The notes under the pieces: generated by a model
What the model saw: the letters and a program-made list of their open reading frames with translations, nothing else
The model's database searches: none
What the model was told of the DNA's origin: nothing
DNA from: Mycetohabitans rhizoxinica HKI 454
GTDB lineage: Bacteria > Pseudomonadota > Gammaproteobacteria > Burkholderiales > Burkholderiaceae
Direction of reading: 5' to 3'
Assembly (NCBI RefSeq): GCF_000198775.1
Contig: NC_014722.1
Location: 1,390,845-1,454,844, forward strand
Length of the DNA: 64,000 bases
Shown: piece after piece, positions 47,841 through 57,065 of the stretch
Layout: each line of letters opens with the position of its first letter
How positions within the stretch are numbered: the first letter of the stretch is position 1
Made by a program: the position numbers and the translations under genes

Positions 47841-50483
47841 GTGAGACGCACGGACATTGCCCCGCTGCGCGCGTGGTGCGCCGCCCTGCTGGCCTGTGTG
47901 GGCCCACCCGCCGTGAGGCTCTGGCGGCGCGCGCGGCATCCGGGCCGGCGCGAGTTGGCCTGGGTGGCTGCGGCAGTGCCTGCCGCGATGGCGCTGTACG
48001 TGCTGATCCTGGTGCCGTTCACGCCCGGCATCGGCGATATCCGCAAGGCGAAGGTCGAGCAACCGGCGCAGGTGTTGTCCGCGGACGGCAAGTTGCTGGC
48101 CCAGTTCAAGCCGTCCAATCGTGAATGGGTCGCTTTGTCCGACATCTCGCCGCACGTGCTCGATGCGTTGATCGCGACGGAGGATCATCGGTTCTATCAA
48201 CATCACGGCCTGGATTGGCGACGCACAGCAGCAGCGGCCGCGCATACGTTTTCCGGCGACCGGCAAGGCGGCTCGACCGTCACGCAGCAGCTTGCCCGCA
48301 ACCTGTACCCGGACGAGATTGGGCGGGCACCGACGCTCACGCGCAAAATCAAGGAGGCCATGACCGCCTTGAAGATCGAGGCCGTGTACACGAAAGCCGA
48401 GATCTTGGAAACTTATCTAAACACCGTCCCGTTCCTGTACAACGCGTATGGGATCGAGATGGCGGCCCGCACCTATTTCGACAAGCCAGCCCGTGAATTG
48501 GACGTGTTGCAAAGTGCGACGTTGGTCGGCATGCTCAAGGGCAATAGCTACTACAATCCGGTCATCAACCCGGATCGCGCGTTGCAGCGTCGCAACACGG
48601 TGCTCGCGCAGATGGTTAAGTACGGCAAGCTGACGCCGCACGCGTACGAATCGCTGGCGCGCCGGCCGTTGCGGCTGGATTTCGAGCGACAGGTCGAGCC
48701 CCCCGGCCCCGCGCCTCATTTTGCGCAGCAATTGCGCAAATGGTTGATCGCGTGGGCGGATCGCCACGACTATAATCTCTATTCCGACGGCTTGATCGTG
48801 CGCACGACCATCGATTCGCGGCTGCAGGCGATGGCCACGCAATCCGTCGTGCTGCATGGTCATCAATTGCAGGCCATTGCCAATGCCGCTTGGTCGACCG
48901 CTTCGGCGTGCGTGGGCAGTCACGATTTTGTGCAGACCTTTGTGCGCGACACGCCGAACTACCGGGCGGCGCTCGACGCGGGGTTGACGAGCCAGCAGGC
49001 GCTGAAGCGGCTGTTGGCCGATCGTGGTTTCATGCAGGCGCTGTGTGACGAGAAAACACGGGTACAAGCGGACTTCATCGCGATTGATCCGCGCGATGGC
49101 GCAATCAAGGCATGGGTGGGCAGCCGCGATTTCAACAAGGATCCATTCGACCACGTGCAACAGGCGCGACGGCAACCCGGCTCAACGTTTAAGCCGTTCG
49201 TCTATGCCGCCGCGTTCGAACAGGGCGCCCGTCCCGACGATACGATTGTCGACCAGCCAGTGTCGATCGCGCTGCGAGGGGGAGAAATTTGGCGCCCCGC
49301 CGACGACGTCCCGCCCAGTGGGCAGCCCATGACGCTGCGCGACGCTCTGGTGTACTCGCGCAACCGCATCACCGCCCAATTGATGCAATCGGTCGGGCCC
49401 GCGAAGGTGGCCAAGCTTGCACAGGCGATGGGCGTGCGCGACAGCATGCTGAACCCCGTGCCATCGCTGGCGCTCGGCACGAGCCCCGTCACGCTCAAGG
49501 AGATGGCGTCCGCATACAGTACCATCGCCGATGGCGGCCGCTATGTGCGGCCTATAATGGTCACACGTATTGAGGACCGGGACGGCAACGTGCTGGCGCA
49601 ATTCGCGCCGGATGCAGGCAAGCAGGTGCTGCCTGCCGACGTCGCATGGACGTTGCTCGACGTGATGCGGGGCGTGATTGATCGGGGCACCGGTGCTGCG
49701 ATCCGCACCCGCTTCGGCATTCGTGCGGACGTAGCTGGTAAGACGGGCACGACGCAGGACAACGCGGATGGCTGGTTCATCCTGATGCACCCGCAGTTGG
49801 TCGCCGGTGCATGGGTCGGCTTCAATGACAGCCGCGTGACGCTGCGCAGCGAGTACTGGGGACAGGGCGCACACAGCGCGCTGCCGATCGTTGGCGACTT
49901 TTACCAGCGCGCGCTGCGCGCGCGGCTCGTCGATCCGCGCCTGCGGTTCGCGAGCGAGCCGCCGCCCGGTATTGTGCAGCGCGTGCTCGCGCAGGTTCGT
50001 GCCTGGTTCGTGCAAGTGTTCCCGGCGGCGCACCAGGCCAAGCCCCCAGCGCCGCCGCGCCGGACGCCGCGGCGGATCGAGTCGTCCGCGGGTGAGCTTG
50101 CCGCGCCACCGCTAGCGAGCGGCATCGCTGTGGACGGCGCGAGCATGGGGCTGCCGACGGCCGCGTCGGCGGCATCAGTCGCGTCGGCCGCGGCAGCTGT
50201 GTCGGCCAGTGTGCCGCCGACATCGACACCGGGTTCGATCGCCGGGATGCCTGTCACGCCTGCTGCGTCGCCGGCGACGGCATCCGGTGTGCCGGATGGT
50301 GCCGTGGCGTCGGTCGGCCCTGGCGGCGCAGCCGACGGGCCGGCCACGTCGCCCGGCCCATCGTCGCCGGGCCCAGCTCCCTTGCGTACCTTACCCTCGT
50401 TCGGCAATGAGGTGCCGTGGGATCCGACGCCGAGCCCTGACGCAGTGGATCCGGATGCCGCCGGACCAGATGCCGGGGGGTAA
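47841..50483 (+). CDS. Bifunctional penicillin-binding protein (PBP1A type)
   Basis: Builds peptidoglycan with both glycosyltransferase and transpeptidase activity; anchored in the inner membrane, active in the periplasm. 880 residues from GTG 47841. One membrane helix (about 40-58) precedes the GT51 domain with IATEDHRFYQHHGLD and GGSTVTQQLARNLYP. The transpeptidase domain has the SxxK serine in PGSTFKPF (Ser448), SRN (SxN) in VYSRNRI and KTG in GKTGTTQDN. From about residue 735 the tail is a 145-residue disordered Ala/Pro/Ser/Gly-rich extension, unusually long. The short insert of about 70 residues between the domains (ANAAWSTASACVGSHDFVQT) is less conserved. Confidence 0.93.
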   Translation: MRRTDIAPLRAWCAALLACVGPPAVRLWRRARHPGRRELAWVAAAVPAAMALYVLILVPFTPGIGDIRKAKVEQPAQVLSADGKLLAQFKPSNREWVALSDISPHVLDALIATEDHRFYQHHGLDWRRTAAAAAHTFSGDRQGGSTVTQQLARNLYPDEIGRAPTLTRKIKEAMTALKIEAVYTKAEILETYLNTVPFLYNAYGIEMAARTYFDKPARELDVLQSATLVGMLKGNSYYNPVINPDRALQRRNTVLAQMVKYGKLTPHAYESLARRPLRLDFERQVEPPGPAPHFAQQLRKWLIAWADRHDYNLYSDGLIVRTTIDSRLQAMATQSVVLHGHQLQAIANAAWSTASACVGSHDFVQTFVRDTPNYRAALDAGLTSQQALKRLLADRGFMQALCDEKTRVQADFIAIDPRDGAIKAWVGSRDFNKDPFDHVQQARRQPGSTFKPFVYAAAFEQGARPDDTIVDQPVSIALRGGEIWRPADDVPPSGQPMTLRDALVYSRNRITAQLMQSVGPAKVAKLAQAMGVRDSMLNPVPSLALGTSPVTLKEMASAYSTIADGGRYVRPIMVTRIEDRDGNVLAQFAPDAGKQVLPADVAWTLLDVMRGVIDRGTGAAIRTRFGIRADVAGKTGTTQDNADGWFILMHPQLVAGAWVGFNDSRVTLRSEYWGQGAHSALPIVGDFYQRALRARLVDPRLRFASEPPPGIVQRVLAQVRAWFVQVFPAAHQAKPPAPPRRTPRRIESSAGELAAPPLASGIAVDGASMGLPTAASAASVASAAAAVSASVPPTSTPGSIAGMPVTPAASPATASGVPDGAVASVGPGGAADGPATSPGPSSPGPAPLRTLPSFGNEVPWDPTPSPDAVDPDAAGPDAGG

Positions 50484-50712
50484 AGCGCCTGCACCGGAGA
50501 GCAGCCGCGTGGGTGGCCTGCCGCATGGCTACCGTGTATACCGTGTCGAGCGCAATGACAGATCTGTTTTGGCGATGGTTTGCATCTTGCATTTTCATTG
50601 GATCGCCGGCGGCTGAGCCCGTATGCTTTGAGCGTGCCTTGTTCCAGCGTCCGTGCTGCCGGACGTACCGATCTGGCTAGGCATTGGCCCGATCCGCCAC
50701 CAGGAGACCCCC

Positions 50713-51810
50713 GTGAACCATTCGCCTTCTTCACCGAACACCGGCGGCGACGCTCGAAGCCGTGCGGCCGCGTTCTGCAGCCAATTTGGGCTGTCGGCGC
50801 CGATCTTGCTGGCACCGATGGCTGGCGCGTGCCCGCCGGCATTGTCGATTGCCGTGGCCAATGCAGGTGGCATGGGCGCCATGGGGGCGCTGCTGACGCC
50901 GCCGCAAGGTATCGTGCAGTGGGCCGACGCATTTCGCCGTGGCAGCACCGGGCGCTTCCAGTTGAATCTATGGATTCCTGATCCGCCGCCCGAACGCGAC
51001 CGGGACAACGAGCAGCGCGTGCGCGCATTCCTGGCGCAGTGGGGGCCTGGTGTGCCCGAGTCGGCAGGCGATGCGGTGCCACCGGATTTCGCAGCGCAAT
51101 GCGATGCCCTGATCGAGGCGCGGCCGGATGTCGTTACCTCGATCATGGGGGTATTTGCGCCCGCGTACGTGAAACGCTTGAAGGACCACGGCATTGCCTG
51201 GTTCGCGACGGTCACGTCGCTGGACGAAGCCCGGAAGGCACAGGCAGCGGGAGCCGATGCGATTATTGCGCAAGGCTTCGAGGCGGGCGGTCATCGTGGC
51301 GCGTTCGATGCGGCCCGAGCGGAGCGGCAAGCTGTTGGCCTGTTTGCGCTGCTGCCTCGCCTGGCCGACCACATTCGCGTCCCGTTGGTCGCCGCCGGCG
51401 GTATCGGCGATGGCCGTACGCTGGCGGCCGCGCTGATCCTCGGCGCGAGCGCGGTGCAGCTTGGTACCGCTTTCCTGCGTTGCCCGGAGGCGGCGCTGAA
51501 CCCCGCATGGGCGGACGCGCTGGACGGATTGGAGCCGGAGGACACCGTACCGACGCGCGCGTTCACTGGCCGTCTCGGCCGTTCGGTGGCAACCAATTAC
51601 GTGCTTGCAGCAGCGGCGCCGAATGCCCCACATCCGGCGCCGTATCCAGTACAGCGCGCGCTTACCGCATCGATGAAAGAGGCAGGCGCAGCGGCGCGTG
51701 ACTATCATCGAATGCAGGTATGGGCTGGGCAGGCTGCCGCAATGGCACGGGCGGTCCCCGCTGCGCGCGTGGTGCGCGACGCGTGGGCCGACGCACAGCG
51801 CTATTTATAA
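50713..51810 (+). CDS. Nitronate monooxygenase-family flavoprotein
   Basis: FMN TIM-barrel enzyme that oxidises propionate 3-nitronate or related nitronates. 365 residues from GTG 50713, after CAGGAGA; an ATG at 50653 in the same frame would add 20 unlikely residues. Family motifs: [20 protein letters not shown] and [12 protein letters not shown] near the N-terminus, [12 protein letters not shown], and [20 protein letters not shown] with [13 protein letters not shown] binding FMN phosphate. The His in GGHRG is the usual catalytic base. The physiological substrate is not known; nitronates are made by some plants and fungi as toxins. Confidence 0.9.
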   Translation: MNHSPSSPNTGGDARSRAAAFCSQFGLSAPILLAPMAGACPPALSIAVANAGGMGAMGALLTPPQGIVQWADAFRRGSTGRFQLNLWIPDPPPERDRDNEQRVRAFLAQWGPGVPESAGDAVPPDFAAQCDALIEARPDVVTSIMGVFAPAYVKRLKDHGIAWFATVTSLDEARKAQAAGADAIIAQGFEAGGHRGAFDAARAERQAVGLFALLPRLADHIRVPLVAAGGIGDGRTLAAALILGASAVQLGTAFLRCPEAALNPAWADALDGLEPEDTVPTRAFTGRLGRSVATNYVLAAAAPNAPHPAPYPVQRALTASMKEAGAAARDYHRMQVWAGQAAAMARAVPAARVVRDAWADAQRYL

Positions 51811-52133
51811 AAAGTGCGTTCGTCCTCGGGCCTTCGCTAGGCGCGATGCCGGCTCGCGCCTGGCGATACATGAATGCCCGCTTTCGCCCATGATCCGGCA
51901 ACGTTCGTGGACGGCACGACGCAACGGTCTGCTTCAGCCAGCCGCAGGGGCGCAATAACGTTTCGACTCCCGAAACTGATCCTCAGCTTTGCTCGAAGCG
52001 CCACGAGAATCAACTCGGACGTTGTCTATAGCGACTATCACAAACAGACAGGCCTGTATTGTCGAATGTTAATAGAGCGATGCAGCCAGCGCGCCTGTGG
52101 TGGTCACGTTCCCTTCATCAATCAGGAGAAGCA
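51811..52133. other. Spacer upstream of the chitinase gene
   Basis: 323 bases with no supported gene. The chitinase ribosome site (CAGGAGAAGC) ends it. TTGTCT at 52023 could be a -35 box, but I could not pair it with a convincing -10. The frame before the chitinase start is open from 52059 but is not like a signal peptide. Confidence 0.45.
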
Positions 52134-53342
52134 ATGAAAAAGCACCTGTTGAAAGCGATAGCCCTGTCAGCCATGAGCGTTGGTCTCTGCGGGCATGCGT
52201 TTGGCGAAGGCGTGTATGCGCCTTATGTCGACATGACGGCATGGCCCACGCCCTCGCTGGACGAGGTCGGCGTGCGGCAAGGGATCCAGCAATTCACAAT
52301 GGCATTCGTGCTGTCCGGCGGCAACCAATGCGTGCCGTCGTGGGGCGGCGTGCAGCCGATCGGACGCGGCCAAACGTCAGATTTGCTGACCTCCATCGCC
52401 AAGTCGATCAACAATTATCGAGCCAAGGGCGGCGAGGTGTCGATTTCGTTTGGCGGCCAAGCTGGCATGCCGTTGATGCAAGCATGCAGCAGCGCGTCGG
52501 CGCTGGCCGCGGCGTATCAGACGGTGATCGATACGTATTCGTTGACGCATATCGATTTCGATATCGAAGGCGCGGCGCAAACGGACAGCGCGGCGCTGAC
52601 GCGCAATTTCCAGGCTGTACGGCAACTGCAGCACACGATGCGCACCAACGGCAAGGCACTGCATGTAACGTTGACTCTCCCGGTGATGCCATCGGGGCTG
52701 ACCGCCGATGGCTTGCGCGTACTCGACGCAGCGCTAGACAACGGTGTGACGCTGGATACGGTCAACATCATGGCGATGGACTATGGCAATGGCACAGCTG
52801 ACATGGGCGCGGCGGCGAAGCGCGCTGCCACGTCAGTCTACGCGCAGTTGGATGCGGCGTACAAGGCGGCGGGCAGCCCGAAGACCGACGCCCAGTTGTG
52901 GCAAATGATTGGCGTGACGCCGATGATCGGCAAGAATGACGTGCAAGGCGAGACGTTCTCGCTGGCAGACGCGAAGGCGCTGCTCGACAAAGCTCGCTCG
53001 GATGGTATCGGACTGCTCAGTAACTGGTCGATCGGCCGGGACAAGGCTTGTGCGAGCAATAGCGGTGGCGCATCGCCCAGTTGTTCCGGCGTTTCGCAGC
53101 AACCGTATGCATTCACGCAGGTGTTCCGGCAACTGGGCGGCCATTGGGGCACTGGCGTGACGCAGGATTCGTCGTATGGTGGCGGCTCGCACGGTGGCAA
53201 GCCGACGCCGGGCGCGCAATGGTCCAGCTCGCAAATCTATACAGCCGGGATGACCGTCAAGTACCACGGCGTGACGTATCGTGCAAAGTGGTGGACGCAA
53301 GGCGACGTGCCGGGCCAGTCGGAGGTGTGGGCGAAGGTCTGA
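52134..53342 (+). CDS. Secreted GH18 chitinase with C-terminal chitin-binding domain
   Basis: Hydrolyses chitin by the retaining, substrate-assisted mechanism of glycoside hydrolase family 18. 402 residues. The signal peptide is KKHLLKAIALSAMSVGLCGH to AFG. The catalytic DxDxE motif is HIDFDIEG with Asp141, Asp143 and acid Glu145; GGEVSISFGGQAG is the SxGG strand and MAMDYGNG the later conserved strand. After a Gly/Ser linker (SSYGGGSHGGKPTPG) a type 5/12 chitin-binding module ends the protein (YTAGMTVKYHGVTYRAKWW and TQGDVPGQSEVW). ATG 52134 follows AGGAGAAGC. A secreted chitinase of this kind is known to help Mycetohabitans rhizoxinica enter its fungal host. Confidence 0.94.
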   Translation: MKKHLLKAIALSAMSVGLCGHAFGEGVYAPYVDMTAWPTPSLDEVGVRQGIQQFTMAFVLSGGNQCVPSWGGVQPIGRGQTSDLLTSIAKSINNYRAKGGEVSISFGGQAGMPLMQACSSASALAAAYQTVIDTYSLTHIDFDIEGAAQTDSAALTRNFQAVRQLQHTMRTNGKALHVTLTLPVMPSGLTADGLRVLDAALDNGVTLDTVNIMAMDYGNGTADMGAAAKRAATSVYAQLDAAYKAAGSPKTDAQLWQMIGVTPMIGKNDVQGETFSLADAKALLDKARSDGIGLLSNWSIGRDKACASNSGGASPSCSGVSQQPYAFTQVFRQLGGHWGTGVTQDSSYGGGSHGGKPTPGAQWSSSQIYTAGMTVKYHGVTYRAKWWTQGDVPGQSEVWAKV

Positions 53343-53362
53343 GCATGCCGCTGTTGCGGCCC

Positions 53363-53560
53363 GTGGACAGTGTCGGGAACGTGATGAGCGGGGCGGCGCT
53401 CAACTTTGCCTTGGATGCCGCCAGCGTGGTGCCGCTCGCCGTCTTGATCGGCGTGCTCGCATAGGTTGTCAGCGGCATATACGGCACCGACGCGGTTAAT
53501 GACCAGTGCGTATTCAGCGCGTAGTTCAACCCGAGGTCCCGCCGCAACGCCGACTGCGGG
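53363..53560 (-). pseudogene. OmpW-family outer-membrane protein, C-terminal relic
   Basis: Minus-strand reading of about 65 codons: DLGLNYALNTHWSLTASVPY, MPLTTYASTPIKTASGTTLA, and KAKLSAAPLITFPTLS. These are the last strands of the OmpW eight-stranded barrel. The terminal aromatic residue is missing and no start or upstream strands are found. The rest of 53343-53821 shows nothing more than the dinB promoter. Confidence 0.65.
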
Positions 53561-53759
53561 CCGCGACCATCGCCGTCATCGGCAACAGCGTGAGTCTGGC
53601 GCGCCGGACAGGTGGGCAGGCGAAACACGGCAATACACGTTGCAGGTACGGGCCAGCAATAAAAAGCAGTCCATATGAAATGAATGCGGATGCCATCGAC
53701 GCCAGTGTCGATCCCGCGATTACCGGTTTGACAAAACGTACGCGTTCCCGCTGCGCCGC

Positions 53760-53775
53760 CTGTACAAATATACAG
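53760..53775. promoter_or_regulatory. LexA (SOS) box of dinB
   Basis: A perfect CTGT-N8-ACAG site (CTGTACAAATATACAG) lies 46 bases before the dinB start. LexA bound here would repress dinB until DNA damage. No second box seen. Confidence 0.9.
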
Positions 53776-53821
53776 GTATACTATCGCCGTTCAACATTGC
53801 ACAGCCGCCATTCCGATTGCC

Positions 53822-54988
53822 ATGGTTCTGACGCGCCGGATCGCCCATCTTGACATGGATGCCTTTTACGCATCCGTCGAGTTGTTGCGCTATCCCGAGT
53901 TGCGCGGCAAAGCGGTGGTGATTGGCGGTGGCCGGAAGGCGGCGCCGCAGACGCTGCCGGACGGCACGCGCCGGTTCGCCCGCTTGGGCGATTATGCGGG
54001 GCGCGGTGTGGTCACCACGTCCACGTATGAGGCGCGCGCGCTCGGCGTATTTTCCGCGATGAGCATGATGAAGGCCGCGCAGCTTGCGCCCGACGCTATC
54101 CTGCTGCCCACCGACTTCGACTCGTATCGCCACTATTCACGGCTGTTTAAGGCCGCGGTGGCGACATTCACTGATCAGATCCAGGACCGCGGGATCGATG
54201 AAATCTACATCGACTTGACCGCGTTGCCTGACGACACGCGAGCGTTGGCGATGCGCATCAAGCAGGCGGTGCGCGACGCGACCGGTCTTACGTGCTCGAT
54301 CTGCGTTGCGCCAAACAAGCTACTCGCCAAGATCGGCTCGGAGTTGGACAAGCCGGACGGCATGACGATTTTGTCCATCGCGGACCTGCCGACGCGGATC
54401 TGGCCACTGCCGGTGCGCAGGGTTAACGGTATCGGCCCGAAGGCGGGCGAGAAGCTTGTGTCGCTGGGCATTGCCACGGTCGGCGATCTGGCGAAGGCCG
54501 ATCCCGGACTGCTGCAGGAGCATTTCGGCCACAGTTATGCCGCCTGGCTGGCCGATGTCGCCCACGGCATCGATGAGCGGCCGGTGCAAGTCACGTCAGA
54601 GCCGAAATCGATGAGCCGCGAAACCACGTTCGAGCGTGATATGCACGTGCGCCACGACCGCGCCTCGCTCTCGGCGATCTTCACGGACTTGTGCGTGCGC
54701 GTGGCGCAAGACTTGACGCGCAAGGGCTATGTCGGACGCACGGTCGGGCTGAAGCTGCGCTATGCGGATTTTCGCACTGTCACGCGCGATGTCAGCTTGC
54801 CGGAGCCTACCGCGGATGCGGTTGTGATCCGGCGTGCCGCCACCGAATGTCTGAAGCGCGTGCCGCTGGACAAGCGGCTCAGGTTGCTCGGCGTGCGGGT
54901 CAGTGCGCTGCGACCAGCGCACGCACAGCGCTTGGTGCGCGAGCCGGTGCAACACAAGTTGCCGTTTGCCGAAGCGGGGCTCAGTTGA
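53822..54988 (+). CDS. dinB: DNA polymerase IV (Y family)
   Basis: Error-prone translesion polymerase of the SOS response. 388 residues from ATG 53822. Catalytic acidic residues are in RIAHLDMDAFYASVELLRYP and DRGIDEIYIDLTAL. Further motifs are YEARALGVFSAMSMM and CVAPNKLLAKIGSELDKPDG, the HhH-like region RVNGIGPKAGEKLVSLGI, and the little-finger domain. The tail ends QHKLPFAEAGLS, with a QxxLPF-like beta-clamp-binding peptide (HKLPF). A LexA box precedes it. Confidence 0.94.
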   Translation: MVLTRRIAHLDMDAFYASVELLRYPELRGKAVVIGGGRKAAPQTLPDGTRRFARLGDYAGRGVVTTSTYEARALGVFSAMSMMKAAQLAPDAILLPTDFDSYRHYSRLFKAAVATFTDQIQDRGIDEIYIDLTALPDDTRALAMRIKQAVRDATGLTCSICVAPNKLLAKIGSELDKPDGMTILSIADLPTRIWPLPVRRVNGIGPKAGEKLVSLGIATVGDLAKADPGLLQEHFGHSYAAWLADVAHGIDERPVQVTSEPKSMSRETTFERDMHVRHDRASLSAIFTDLCVRVAQDLTRKGYVGRTVGLKLRYADFRTVTRDVSLPEPTADAVVIRRAATECLKRVPLDKRLRLLGVRVSALRPAHAQRLVREPVQHKLPFAEAGLS

Positions 54989-55137
54989 GGTGAACTGCAC
55001 ACCCCGTGCTGTGTTTAGCGGACTCAACTCGTGAACGACCTGCGACAGAGCAGGATCGCTCTTACTGCACTCACGTGCGTGACGAAAGCCGTCGATGATC
55101 AGCAGCACGGCTCGGTGGCGCGACGGATATCACCGCG

Positions 55138-55788
55138 CTAGCTGACCGGGAATCCGACGCGCTCCATGGTGCCGATGTGGCGTGACAACAATTGAGCGGC
55201 GCGCTCGAGATCATGGCTTTTCAACGCGTCGATGATCAGTTGATGGTCGTGGTTCGAGCGCGATTGCCAGCCGCGCGCCCGGCCGACGGCGAGCACGAAA
55301 CGCGAACTGGTCAATTGCAGCACGTCCAGCGTCGCCAGCAGGCGGGGCATCGCGCAATGACGCACCAGCGCGTAGTGGAACGCTCGGTTGGCCGCATCCC
55401 ACGACGCAAGCGAATTGGCGGCGTCGCACGCGGCGTGGGCGCTTTCGAGCGCCTCGAAATGTTCGGCGCGCAGGTGTGGCATAGCGTGGCGCAGCGCGAG
55501 CGGTTCGAGCACCGCCCGCATGTCAGCCGCTTCCTTGATGGCGACACGGTCCAATACGGTGACGCGCACGCCACGCCTATGCAGGATTGTCACCAGTCCG
55601 ATTGCCTGCAGACGCTGGAACGCTTCACGCACGGGCACATGGCTTGCCCCAAATTCCTTGGCGATGTGGTCTTGCCGCAGGGCGGTACCGCCGGCCAACT
55701 CCCCACTGATAATACGCTCGCGCAACCGGTCCACGATATGCTCGACCAAGCTTGATGTGTGGGTATCGCTTAGGCGCACGGTGTCCAT
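55138..55788 (-). CDS. GntR-family regulator (FadR/FCD type), candidate biotin regulator
   Basis: 216 residues. The winged HTH reads LVEHIVDRLRERIISGELAG and LRQDHIAKEFGASHVPVREA with FQRLQAIGLV. The C-terminal FCD effector domain has the ligand/metal-type residues in ALEPLALRHAMPHL and NRAFHYALVRHC. It is divergent from bioB, and both ends of the spacer carry the same 13-base palindrome, one next to its own start. That suggests autoregulation and control of bioB. GntR proteins of the BioR type control biotin genes in alphaproteobacteria; whether this is BioR or a separate lineage is open. Confidence 0.88.
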   Translation of the reverse strand: MDTVRLSDTHTSSLVEHIVDRLRERIISGELAGGTALRQDHIAKEFGASHVPVREAFQRLQAIGLVTILHRRGVRVTVLDRVAIKEAADMRAVLEPLALRHAMPHLRAEHFEALESAHAACDAANSLASWDAANRAFHYALVRHCAMPRLLATLDVLQLTSSRFVLAVGRARGWQSRSNHDHQLIIDALKSHDLERAAQLLSRHIGTMERVGFPVS

Positions 55789-55791
55789 TTC

Positions 55792-55804
55792 ATAGATTAT
55801 CTAT
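55792..55804. promoter_or_regulatory. GntR-type palindrome, copy 1
   Basis: ATAGATTATCTAT, a perfect dyad (ATAGAT-T-ATCTAT), lying 3 bases upstream of the GntR start codon. Its position over the regulator ribosome site or start suggests self-repression. Confidence 0.75.
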
Positions 55805-55878
55805 TTTCATGAGTAAGTAAACTGACGCCAATTCCGTTATAACATCCAAGAAGCAATCGGCGTGAGCATGGGAAGTTG

Positions 55879-55891
55879 ATAGATTATCTAT
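55879..55891. promoter_or_regulatory. GntR-type palindrome, copy 2
   Basis: The same ATAGATTATCTAT dyad, 87 bases from copy 1 (eight helical turns plus) and 117 bases before the bioB start. Both copies share extended flanks (T before, T after). The site on this side would control bioB; part of it (TTATCTATTA) matches the BioR consensus TTATMKATAA in 9 of 10 positions, although the dyad centre differs. Confidence 0.75.
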
Positions 55892-56007
55892 TAAATGAGC
55901 TGGGTGGTCGACACCCACCACGGCCGCGGCGTGCCAGCGACGCGTGTCATCCCTACCCGTGGCCGCCGGGCCATTTTGGACCCCCACCCGCACAGGAGTA
56001 TCTGCAT

Positions 56008-57048
56008 ATGTCGATTAGGGCAACAGAATCATCTGCTCAATCCTCCAGTCTGTCCGGCGACGACGCAGCGCCGATCCGGCACGACTGGACGCACGAGCAA
56101 ATTGCGGCGTTGTTCGATTTGCCATTCGATGACCTGCTATATCGCGCGCACACCGTGCAGCGACGCTATCATGCCGGCCGCGGCCTACAAATTTCGCAAT
56201 TGTTGTCCATCAAGACGGGCGGATGCCCGGAGGACTGTGGCTACTGCAGCCAATCGGTCCACGCCGAGACCGACCTGAAGGCGAGCGCATTGATGAGCGT
56301 GGACGCAGTGCTGCAGGCCGCTGCGCAAGCAAAGGCTGCCGGCGTGCAGCGCTTTTGCATGGGAGCCGCATGGCGCAGTCCGCGCGAGCGCGACCTGGAG
56401 CGGGTCTGCGCGATGGTCGAGGGTGTGAAGGCGCTGGGACTGGAGACCTGCGTGACGCTCGGCATGCTAACCGGCGCACAAGCGCAGCGCCTGGCCGAAT
56501 CCGGCCTGGACTACTACAACCACAACATCGACACGAGCCCCGAATACTATCCGTCGGTGATCACTACGCGTACGTTGCAGGAGCGGCTTGACACACTCGA
56601 GCACGTGCGCAACGCGGGCCTGAAGGTCTGCTGTGGCGGCATCATCGGCATGGGGGAGTCGCGCGAGGATCGAGTCGGCATGTTGCAGACATTGGCCAAT
56701 TTGCCGGCACACCCGGAGTCAGTGCCGGTCAACTCCCTAATGCGGGTCGAAGGTACGCGGCTCGCGCACGAGCGCGACGTCGATGGGTTGGAGTTCGTGC
56801 GCACGATCGCGGTGGCCCGCATCGTGATGCCTGCGTCCGTGATACGGCTCTCGGCCGGGCGTGAGCACATGAGCGATGAGCTTCAAGCGCTGTGCCTGTT
56901 CGCCGGCGCCGGCTCGGTGTTCATCGGAGAGAAACTGTTGACTACGCCCAATCCGGCTCCCAGTCAGGACCGCGAGCTGATCGACCGGCTTGGCGCGACG
57001 AGCCAGGAGGCGGCCCCAATCCAATGGATCGCCAAATCACGGCAATGA
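56008..57048 (+). CDS. bioB: Biotin synthase
   Basis: Radical-SAM enzyme that inserts sulfur into dethiobiotin. 346 residues from ATG 56008, after ACAGGAG. The SAM cluster cysteines are in [10 protein letters not shown] (Cys73, Cys77, Cys80). The family segments [40 protein letters not shown] and [20 protein letters not shown] follow, with [13 protein letters not shown] and the C-terminal [17 protein letters not shown]. The upstream extension of the frame runs through the operator and is not coding. A bioF relic overlaps its stop. No lesion seen. Confidence 0.95.
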   Translation: MSIRATESSAQSSSLSGDDAAPIRHDWTHEQIAALFDLPFDDLLYRAHTVQRRYHAGRGLQISQLLSIKTGGCPEDCGYCSQSVHAETDLKASALMSVDAVLQAAAQAKAAGVQRFCMGAAWRSPRERDLERVCAMVEGVKALGLETCVTLGMLTGAQAQRLAESGLDYYNHNIDTSPEYYPSVITTRTLQERLDTLEHVRNAGLKVCCGGIIGMGESREDRVGMLQTLANLPAHPESVPVNSLMRVEGTRLAHERDVDGLEFVRTIAVARIVMPASVIRLSAGREHMSDELQALCLFAGAGSVFIGEKLLTTPNPAPSQDRELIDRLGATSQEAAPIQWIAKSRQ

Positions 57049-57065
57049 CCTCCAGAAAAACTCGC

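Noticed and set aside
49901..51082. 393-codon frame antisense to the PBP tail and nitronate monooxygenase
   Set aside because: It spans two unrelated genes and an intergenic gap, with Arg/Ala/Pro-rich composition, and no start context.
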